Shown here piece by piece: positions 1 through 4,030 of a DNA stretch of 5,238 bases. Under the pieces are notes generated by a model, which made no database searches, was not told where the DNA came from, and saw only the letters and a program-made list of their open reading frames with translations. Both the position numbers and the translations under genes were made by a program. Source of the DNA: Candidatus Cloacimonadota bacterium (GTDB lineage Bacteria; Cloacimonadota; Cloacimonadia; Cloacimonadales; TCS61); assembly GCA_014382915.1 (NCBI GenBank), contig JACNIV010000103.1, forward strand, positions 1-5,238, written 5' to 3'. Within the stretch, counting starts at the first letter, position 1. Each line of letters starts with the position of its first letter.

Positions 1-56
1 TTGGTATTAAACACGGTCAGGCTCAGATGAGTGTGTTTGAAGTGGTGGAAGAGTAA
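1..56 (+). CDS. C-terminal end of an unidentified upstream gene (partial)
   Basis: Reading from base 3, an open frame runs from the window edge to a TAA at 54-56 and encodes 17 residues ending MSVFEVVEE. The base composition and acidic tail look like a normal protein end. Too little is present to name a family. It ends 66 bases before the DUF3795 gene, so the two could share a transcript, but nothing in the gap proves it. Confidence 0.5.
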   Translation, partial: GIKHGQAQMSVFEVVEE

Positions 57-88
57 GGTTAATTCTCTGAATATGTCGCAATAACTGA

Positions 89-109
89 TCTTCATTATCC
101 ACATGAAGA
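89..109 (+). promoter_or_regulatory. Hairpin just upstream of the DUF3795 ribosome binding site
   Basis: TCTTCAT at 89-95 pairs perfectly with ATGAAGA at 103-109 around a 7-base loop. The stem ends three bases before the GGAGG at 112-116. A stem this close to the ribosome binding site could modulate translation, or it could be a weak terminator of the preceding gene. There is no T-run after it, so a terminator is less likely. Function is inference only. Confidence 0.25.
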
Positions 110-122
110 ATGGAGGACTCTG

Positions 123-587
123 ATGTCTGATAAAAAAGAATTAATTTCATACTGTGGTTTGTATTGTGGCGAATGTCCTAATTATACCGGTAAAATTGCT
201 GACCTTGCCAGAGATCTGAGAAAAGAATTACGCTGCGTTAGATTTGAAAAAACTGCTGATGTACTTTCTGAACTATCTTTTTTCAGTATGTTCAAAGACT
301 ACAAACAATGTTATGATGTTCTTGGTGGTATGGTAAAGCTTCGTTGTAATCATGCCTGTAAAGACGGTGGTGGTAATCCATACTGTAAAATTAGAACATG
401 CTGTCTGAAAAAGGAAATTGAAGGATGCTGGCTCTGTGCTGAATTTGAGACCTGTGAAAAATTAGATGAGTTAAAAGCAAATCATGGCGTGGCTCACATC
501 AAGAACTTACGAAAGATCAATAGAAACGGAATCGATGGATTTCTTGAAGGGCAAAAACACTGGTATATAAAACCTAAATCGGAATAG
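123..587 (+). CDS. DUF3795 family cysteine-rich protein
   Basis: This 154-residue protein has the hallmarks of the DUF3795 family: an N-terminal YCGLYCGECP block (Cys11, Cys15, Cys18) and a C-terminal half with repeated cysteines (Cys75, Cys79, Cys88, Cys93, Cys94, Cys102, Cys105, Cys111) in the pattern IRTCC...GCWLCAEFETCEKL. There are 13 cysteines in all, which suggests bound zinc or an iron-sulphur cluster. The family has no established function. No signal peptide or membrane segment is seen, so it should be cytoplasmic. The ATG at 123 is well supported: GGAGG lies at 112-116 with a six-base spacer. The length is normal for the family and the gene looks intact. It lies outside the repeat-flanked block that follows and is not obviously linked to it. 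Confidence 0.85.
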   Translation: MSDKKELISYCGLYCGECPNYTGKIADLARDLRKELRCVRFEKTADVLSELSFFSMFKDYKQCYDVLGGMVKLRCNHACKDGGGNPYCKIRTCCLKKEIEGCWLCAEFETCEKLDELKANHGVAHIKNLRKINRNGIDGFLEGQKHWYIKPKSE

Positions 588-591
588 CTTC

Positions 592-614
592 AATATCAAG
601 TTCAGTTTGATATT
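592..614 (+). terminator. Inverted repeat after the DUF3795 gene, possible weak terminator
   Basis: AATATCAA (592-599) and TTGATATT (607-614) form a perfect 8-bp stem with a 7-base loop, five bases after the stop codon at 585-587. The stem is AT-rich and the nearest T-run (627-631) is separated from it by about a dozen bases, so it is not a textbook rho-independent terminator. Position after a stop codon is the main support. Confidence 0.35.
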
Positions 615-635
615 ATACTGCTAAGGTTTTTATCA

Positions 636-739
636 TCATTTTTTTACAGAATATTTTTTTTATTGACACATAATTTCGATGAACTTAAAGAAGTAGTGTC
701 TAATTCTAAAAAAAGGGAACTATGAGTGAAATGTTATTA
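636..739 (+). repeat. 104-bp direct repeat, left copy
   Basis: This copy matches 3026-3129 at every base except 646 (a versus g), 667 (c versus t) and 669 (c versus t). It starts in a T-rich tract, contains a TTGACA hexamer at 663-668, a purine-rich AGGGAA at 714-719 and an ATG at 722. The frame from that ATG (MSEMLL) hits a TGA right after the repeat ends. The sequences on both sides of the two copies differ, so the edges are sharp. The two ends are not inverted repeats of each other. Confidence 0.9.
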
Positions 740-857
740 TGAGAAGATATAAGATTATTATCTTAATTGGTTGACGGGGTAATACATAGTTGTGCGATCT
801 TTAATATATTTATAAATTACCTTGTTTTTAAATTAAATTCGACGAAGGGATAGATTT
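740..857 (+). promoter_or_regulatory. AT-rich leader upstream of the restriction endonuclease
   Basis: This 118-base stretch has no coding potential. It holds a perfect short palindrome, TAAGAT-tatt-ATCTTA (750-765), which could be an operator or a small hairpin. A TTGACG hexamer at 771-776 resembles a -35 box but lacks a good -10 at the right spacing; TATAAA at 811-816 is a possible -10 with a weak TTGTGC 15 bases upstream. AAGGGA at 845-850 is the ribosome binding site for the ATG at 858. The promoter of the R-M genes is therefore probably here or in the left repeat, but I cannot place it firmly. Confidence 0.3.
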
Positions 858-1490
858 ATGATTCAATGTGTTAAAGATATTTTTCAAGATAAGGAAACTA
901 TAATAAAAGTTCAGTCAAAGCTTCCATATCTGTTTCAATTAGCTGAACTGGAAAGTCAACGTGCTGGAAAAATTGGTATGGAAGTTGGTGTTTTAAGGGA
1001 AAGAATTCTTGTCTCATTATTAATATACAAATTCGGTGAAAACAATGTTAATACCGAAATTCCAATAACAGAACATGAAATAGACGCTTTTCTTTTCAAT
1101 AAACCTATTTCAATTAAGACAAAAACCGGAACTAGCTATTCTGGTGTTAAACTGATTTGGACAGTTGATCGTGAAAAGGTATTAAAATTTAGAAGCAATT
1201 ACCAACCATCTTGCGATATGTTATTCACTCAAATTGTGTGGGATAACAAAGGTGCATTGTACTATATTCCAAAAGAAACTCAGATACAAGTACTCAAAGT
1301 ATTGGGAAGTGATAATTATATTAAACTTCCACCTCAAGGAACAAATCCTAGGGGCGTTGAAATAACTTCAACCGCTTTAGAATCATTAGTTAAGCATGAA
1401 CGAACACTAAGGATTGAAATTGACTGGATAAAAAGCCATATTGATTTTAATCCTTACGAAAAATGGGTAGCACATTGGAAACAGAATTAA
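858..1490 (+). CDS. ThaI-like type II restriction endonuclease
   Basis: This 210-residue protein resembles the ThaI restriction endonuclease family, recognised from its conserved block LPYLFQLAELESQRAGKIG (22-40) followed by MEVG..RERI, and from GVKLIWTVD (96-104), YYIP (135-138) and GTNPRGVEI (161-169). ThaI itself cuts CGCG; whether this enzyme has the same target is inference. A PD-(D/E)xK-like core is likely: Glu74 and Asp76 in EID, then Ser85-Ile-Lys87 at the end of the next strand, with Ser where Asp or Glu is usual. Glu42 or Glu48 in the preceding helix may supply the missing acid. The length looks normal and the frame is intact. The ATG is supported by AAGGGA seven bases upstream. The 3' end overlaps the methyltransferase start by 28 bases, so the pair is one transcription unit. 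It is strongly AT-rich (16 G+C of 60 at 1021-1080). Confidence 0.85.
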   Translation: MIQCVKDIFQDKETIIKVQSKLPYLFQLAELESQRAGKIGMEVGVLRERILVSLLIYKFGENNVNTEIPITEHEIDAFLFNKPISIKTKTGTSYSGVKLIWTVDREKVLKFRSNYQPSCDMLFTQIVWDNKGALYYIPKETQIQVLKVLGSDNYIKLPPQGTNPRGVEITSTALESLVKHERTLRIEIDWIKSHIDFNPYEKWVAHWKQN

Positions 1491-2401
1491 TAAAACATAG
1501 AAAAAAGGGTACAGAAACAAGCTCCTTCGGGACATCCGGAAGAGTAAACCACGATTCCACTAAATTTTATAACAGTAGGCTTTATGAAGGATTGAACAAC
1601 AGTAAAAAAGTAGAGTTTGTTGAAAATGAAATTCCTAAAAAATATTTAAACAAAATCTTTTGTAAATCCAGTGAAAAAATGGATGAACTTCCAGATAATA
1701 GTGTTCATCTAATGATAACTTCACCACCCTATAATGTTTCAAAAGAATATGATGATGATTTAAGTCTAACCGAATATTTGGATTTGCTCAATTCCGTTTG
1801 GAAAGAGACATATCGAATTTTGGTTCCCGGTGGTCGTGCTTGCATTAATGTTGCAAATCTTGGTCGTAAACCTTATATTCCATTACATAGTTATATTATT
1901 GAAGGAATGCAAAAAACTGGTTTTTTGATGCGTGGTGAAATTCTATGGAATAAAGCATCCAGTGCCAGTCCATCAACAGCCTGGGGTAGTTGGCTTTCCG
2001 CGGCAAATCCAGTATTACGAGATATTCACGAATATATTTTAGTTTTCTCAAAAGATTCTTTTTCAAGAAAAAAAGGTAAGAAAGAGAACACAATTAAAAA
2101 GAAAGAATTCCTTGAATGGACAAAAAGTATTTGGACTTTCCCAGCAGTTTCAGCAAAAAAAATTGGTCATCCGGCACCTTTCCCGGAAGAATTACCACAC
2201 AGGTTAATTCAATTATATTCATTCAAGGATGATGTCATTCTTGATCCATTTGTAGGTAGTGGTACTACTTGTTTATCTGCATTGAAGGACGGAAGAAATT
2301 TTGTAGCTTATGATAATGACCCGGATTATATCGAATTAGCAAAAAACAGAATTTCGACGTATAGAAATCAATTAAATATTTTTGAATACATTGAGAAATG
2401 A
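1463..2401 (+). CDS. Beta-class site-specific DNA methyltransferase, probably N4-cytosine
   Basis: This 312-residue enzyme should transfer a methyl group from S-adenosylmethionine to a DNA base and protect the sites cut by the adjacent ThaI-like enzyme. The catalytic motif IV TSPPYN (86-91) comes before the AdoMet-binding motif I DPFVGSGTT (261-269), which is the beta-class order. An SPPY core favours N4-cytosine over N6-adenine. Other family marks are KSIWTFP (221-227), GHPAPFPEELPHRLI (235-249) and the acidic YDNDPDY (283-289). The variable stretch at about 165-215, rich in Ser, Trp and Lys, is the probable target-recognition region. ATG 1463 lies inside the endonuclease gene and is the only ATG ahead of the catalytic domain; an in-frame stop sits at 1448-1450. 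The next ATG (codon 73) would remove the first strand of the fold, and the TSSFGTSGRVNHDSTKFY segment (19-36) resembles the N-terminus of related enzymes. No Shine-Dalgarno precedes it, so translation is probably coupled to the endonuclease. Confidence 0.9.
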   Translation: MGSTLETELIKHRKKGTETSSFGTSGRVNHDSTKFYNSRLYEGLNNSKKVEFVENEIPKKYLNKIFCKSSEKMDELPDNSVHLMITSPPYNVSKEYDDDLSLTEYLDLLNSVWKETYRILVPGGRACINVANLGRKPYIPLHSYIIEGMQKTGFLMRGEILWNKASSASPSTAWGSWLSAANPVLRDIHEYILVFSKDSFSRKKGKKENTIKKKEFLEWTKSIWTFPAVSAKKIGHPAPFPEELPHRLIQLYSFKDDVILDPFVGSGTTCLSALKDGRNFVAYDNDPDYIELAKNRISTYRNQLNIFEYIEK

Positions 2402-2423
2402 AAGCTTTACAAAAGGTTATTAT

Positions 2424-2440
2424 ACTGCGAGCTTCGTAGT
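2424..2440 (+). terminator. Short hairpin after the methyltransferase gene
   Basis: ACTGCGA (2424-2430) pairs with TCGTAGT (2434-2440) through seven pairs, one of them G-T, around a three-base loop, 23 bases after the methyltransferase stop. It is followed by TTATTAT and not by a clean T-run. It may be a weak terminator separating the R-M pair from the thioesterase gene, but evidence is thin. Confidence 0.25.
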
Positions 2441-2483
2441 TTATTATGATGTTAGGCATCGAAAGGGAAAATAGGATCGGAAT

Positions 2484-2912
2484 ATGAACTCAGATTCAAT
2501 ACACCTGCCTTATGAGATGAAGATCAACATCGAAGCAACAGACATTGACCTGCTGGGTCATGTAAATAATGTAGTATATCTCCGCTGGGTACAGGATGTT
2601 GCCATTGCTCACTGGTTTGCCGTAGCTACTGAAAGCCAAAAAAAGAAACTCTTGTGGGTGGTTGTACGACATGAGATCGACTACAAGCGACCAGCTTATG
2701 CAGGTGATACTGTTATCGCACGTACGTGGGTGGGCTTGGCATCGCGTCGAGCTTTTGAACGACATACCGAATTGATACGAAAATCCGATAGGAAGTTGTT
2801 AGCCAGGGCTCGTACTCTCTGGTGTCCGATAGATTCTAATACCAGAAAACCTGTCGATGTCGACGCTGACGTCTACGAGAGGTTTTCCACCCAAAACCAA
2901 ACCAACACCTGA
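2484..2912 (+). CDS. Hotdog-fold acyl-CoA thioesterase (4HBT/YbgC-like)
   Basis: This 142-residue protein fits the single-domain 4-hydroxybenzoyl-CoA thioesterase family, which hydrolyses acyl-CoA or acyl-ACP thioesters in the cytoplasm. The N-terminal signature TDIDLLGHVNNVVYLRW (19-35) holds the expected catalytic Asp22, aligned with Asp17 of the Pseudomonas 4HBT enzyme, and the GHVNN-YL-W pattern of the central helix. VVRHEIDYKRPAYAGD (60-75) and the ARARTLWCPID segment (107-117) match the later strands of the hotdog sheet. The length is typical and the frame complete. AGGA at 2473-2476 sits seven bases before the ATG. The substrate cannot be told from sequence. It is clearly richer in G+C than the upstream R-M genes (33 of 60 at 2701-2760), so it probably has a different origin although it shares the repeat-flanked block. 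Confidence 0.88.
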   Translation: MNSDSIHLPYEMKINIEATDIDLLGHVNNVVYLRWVQDVAIAHWFAVATESQKKKLLWVVVRHEIDYKRPAYAGDTVIARTWVGLASRRAFERHTELIRKSDRKLLARARTLWCPIDSNTRKPVDVDADVYERFSTQNQTNT

Positions 2913-2915
2913 TAA

Positions 2916-2952
2916 AGCTTTTAATTCGACCCGCAAGCTCACACTTTTTTTT
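2916..2952 (+). terminator. Possible weak terminator after the thioesterase gene
   Basis: AGCTT (2916-2920) can pair with AAGCT (2935-2939), and a run of eight T residues follows at 2945-2952. The stem is only five pairs with a large loop, so the T-run is the better part of the signal. A second imperfect hairpin (TGAAAAGCA 2958-2966 with TGCTTTCA 2984-2991, one bulged A) follows. The rest of the gap up to the right repeat at 3026 shows nothing I can identify. Confidence 0.3.
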
Positions 2953-3025
2953 CATCTTGAAAAGCAGCATATTTTTTATTTCATGCTTTCAGGTGTGAAC
3001 CACATAATGTGAAGATATATATTTC

Positions 3026-3129
3026 TCATTTTTTTGCAGAATATTTTTTTTATTGATATATAATTTCGATGAACTTAAAGAAGTAGTGTCTAATTCTAAA
3101 AAAAGGGAACTATGAGTGAAATGTTATTA
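3026..3129 (+). repeat. 104-bp direct repeat, right copy
   Basis: This is the second copy of the sequence at 636-739. Bases 3060-3129 are identical to the left copy without a break; the three differences lie at 3036, 3057 and 3059. The change at 3057 turns the TTGACA hexamer into TTGATA. The match stops sharply at 3129, where a remnant of an unrelated gene begins. The ATG at 3112 opens a 41-codon frame to 3237, which runs through that remnant in the wrong frame and is probably not a real gene. Confidence 0.9.
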
Positions 3130-3248
3130 AGCGAAAAATCATTCTTGTCGAAGTTGGTATTTCCATCATCGGATTTTGTTGCGGAACGACTCCCGAATAT
3201 ATTCAAGCAATTCGGAAAGTTGTTGACAATTACATAGAAAATAATTGA
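3130..3248 (+). pseudogene. C-terminal remnant of a homocysteine S-methyltransferase
   Basis: In the frame AAG(3129)-CGA-AAA the sequence reads ...ILVEVGISIIGFCCGTTPEYI and ends at TGA 3246-3248. Homocysteine S-methyltransferase domains (MetH N-terminal domain, betaine-homocysteine methyltransferase) end with a GGCCGTTPEHI motif whose two cysteines bind the catalytic zinc; these are TGT-TGC at 3177-3182 here. The helix IQAIRKVVDNYIE after it is also typical. Only about 39 codons survive. The frame is closed by a TGA at 3117-3119 inside the repeat, and the rest of the domain, some 250 residues or more, is missing. The second Gly of the motif is replaced by Phe, which fits decay. The remnant begins exactly where the right 104-bp repeat ends. 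Confidence 0.75.
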
Positions 3249-3287
3249 AATTGAAACTGATAATTTCCTAAATAGGAGGAGACAACA

Positions 3288-3707
3288 ATGGAAATAAAGA
3301 CTTATATGCAAAAAGATGTCAAAACGTGTACAGAAAACGAAACTATAGATTCAGTAGCAAAAATTATGTCGACTTATGATATTGGATCCGTAGTGGTTGT
3401 AAAAGATGATATTCCTATTGGTATTTTCACAGAAAGAGATTTACTTAAAAGAGTGGTAGCAAGTGGAAAAAATCCTAAAAAGCTCTTAGTTAGAGAAGTT
3501 ATGACCAAAGAACTTATTACGGTGGCTTCAAATGAAAAACTAAAAGCAGTTTATCATGTTTTTGTAACAAATCATATTCGGCATTTACCTGTTATGGAAA
3601 ATGGTCAATTAGCAGGAATTATATCTTTGAAAGATATTGCCAGAGTGGTTGATCAACAGATATTTGGTCTGCGTTTCAATAAAGTAAATTTCTCTGGAGA
3701 TTATTAA
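3288..3707 (+). CDS. Two-CBS-domain protein
   Basis: This 139-residue protein consists of a pair of CBS domains, a module that binds adenine nucleotides or AdoMet and usually senses energy state or regulates a partner. CBS1 spans about 7-56 with GSVVVV (33-38) and GIFTERDLL (45-53). CBS2 spans about 71-122 with VMTKELITV (71-79), IRHLPVMENGQLAG (97-110) and GIISLKDIA (110-118). The GhhT/SxxD elements typical of ligand sites are present in both. There is no attached catalytic or membrane domain, so it is a stand-alone regulator of unknown target. The start is firm: AGGAGGAG at 3274-3281 lies six bases before the ATG. The gene follows the homocysteine methyltransferase remnant by 39 bases, so the two may once have been an operon. 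Confidence 0.9.
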   Translation: MEIKTYMQKDVKTCTENETIDSVAKIMSTYDIGSVVVVKDDIPIGIFTERDLLKRVVASGKNPKKLLVREVMTKELITVASNEKLKAVYHVFVTNHIRHLPVMENGQLAGIISLKDIARVVDQQIFGLRFNKVNFSGDY

Positions 3708-3718
3708 GATTAGAATTC

Positions 3719-3750
3719 TTGGTTCGTTATAGAACAAACTCCTTTTTATT
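3719..3750 (+). terminator. Probable rho-independent terminator of the CBS gene
   Basis: TTGGTTC (3719-3725) pairs with GAACAA (3732-3737) with one bulged G and a six-base loop; CCTTTTTATT (3741-3750) follows. It starts 12 bases after the stop codon. The stem is short, so the call is moderate. Confidence 0.45.
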
Positions 3751-3784
3751 ATCTGAAAATCATAAATGCATTTGAAAAATATAT

Positions 3785-3809
3785 TTGACAGGAAAATCCC
3801 GGCTAAAAA
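3785..3809 (+). promoter_or_regulatory. Possible tRNA promoter
   Basis: A perfect TTGACA (3785-3790) lies about 40 bases before the tRNA. The best -10-like hexamer is TAAAAA at 3804-3809, giving a spacer of only 13 bases, well below the usual 16-18. Position upstream of a stable RNA gene is the main support. Confidence 0.25.
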
Positions 3810-3825
3810 ACTCCTTTCTCTGTGT

Positions 3826-3902
3826 GGGTGATTAGCTCAGTTGGTTAGAGTGCTACGTTGACATCGTAGAGGTCACAGGTTCGAATCCCGTATCACCCAC
3901 CA
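3826..3902 (+). tRNA. tRNA-Val (anticodon GAC)
   Basis: The cloverleaf folds fully: acceptor stem GGGTGAT (3826-3832) with ATCACCC (3892-3898), discriminator A at 3899 and encoded CCA at 3900-3902; D arm with GCTC/GAGT; anticodon stem CTACG/CGTAG (3853-3857, 3865-3869) with loop TTGACAT and anticodon GAC at 3860-3862, which reads GUC and GUU valine codons; T loop TTCGAAT (3880-3886). The T stem ACAGG/CCCGT has an A-C mismatch at 3877 and 3889, where most such tRNAs would have a T at the second site. It is a single-gene unit between the CBS and permease genes and is followed by a T-run (3903-3907) that may help end transcription. Confidence 0.95.
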
Positions 3903-3973
3903 TTTTTGTTTTCATGTTAAGAAAAAATAAAGCACAATCTATCATATCTATGCTGCGATACGAGCTAGAATGT

Positions 3974-4001
3974 TTGTCTTACACATAGATTAAATTATAA
4001 T
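3974..4001 (+). promoter_or_regulatory. Promoter of the permease gene
   Basis: A perfect -10 TATAAT (3996-4001) stands 16 bases after TTGTCT (3974-3979), which matches four of six -35 bases. The GTG start at 4031 lies 30 bases downstream, giving a short leader. ATCTAT motifs at 3937-3942 and 3946-3951, plus a reverse copy at 3985-3990 inside the spacer, could be operator elements; the pair ATCTATG (3946-3952) and CATAGAT (3984-3990) is a perfect inverted repeat. Confidence 0.55.
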
Positions 4002-4030
4002 GTAATAAAACAATAAAAAAGGAATTGATC

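Larger units (their letters stand above)
636..3129. mobile_element. Repeat-flanked restriction-modification island
   Basis: A block carrying a type II restriction enzyme, its methyltransferase and a thioesterase is bounded by two 104-bp direct repeats (636-739 and 3026-3129, 101 of 104 bases equal). The spacing from copy to copy is 2390 bases. Type II R-M loci are known to behave as mobile units and have been described flanked by long target duplications, so that is the simplest reading. No transposase, integrase or terminal inverted repeat is visible. Alternatives are two independent insertions of a short dispersed element, or recombination between pre-existing repeats. The repeats also offer a route to loss of the block by homologous recombination. 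Confidence 0.45.

Noticed and set aside
103..123. Six-codon leader frame ending in TGA that overlaps the DUF3795 ATG
   Set aside because: It has no ribosome binding site of its own, and its ATG lies in the hairpin stem. The overlap is probably chance.
636..739. Repeat as a MITE with terminal inverted repeats
   Set aside because: The two ends are not complementary, and no short target-site duplication flanks either copy.
2451..2457. GTTAGGC, which fits the integron attC core GTTRRRY
   Set aside because: No matching inverse core RYYYAAC lies at a suitable distance upstream, no second site follows the thioesterase, and no integrase is present. A 7-base match is easily chance.
3223..3228. TTGACA as a -35 box for the CBS gene
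   Set aside because: No acceptable -10 hexamer lies 15-19 bases downstream, and the hexamer falls inside codons of the methyltransferase remnant.
3112..3237. 41-codon frame starting MSEMLLSEKS in the right repeat
   Set aside because: It crosses the homocysteine methyltransferase remnant in a different frame, and in the left repeat copy the same start stops after six codons. The remnant frame has clear family similarity, this one none.
3826..3902. tRNA-Val as an integration (att) site
   Set aside because: No second copy of the tRNA 3' end, no integrase and no change of gene content right after it within the window.
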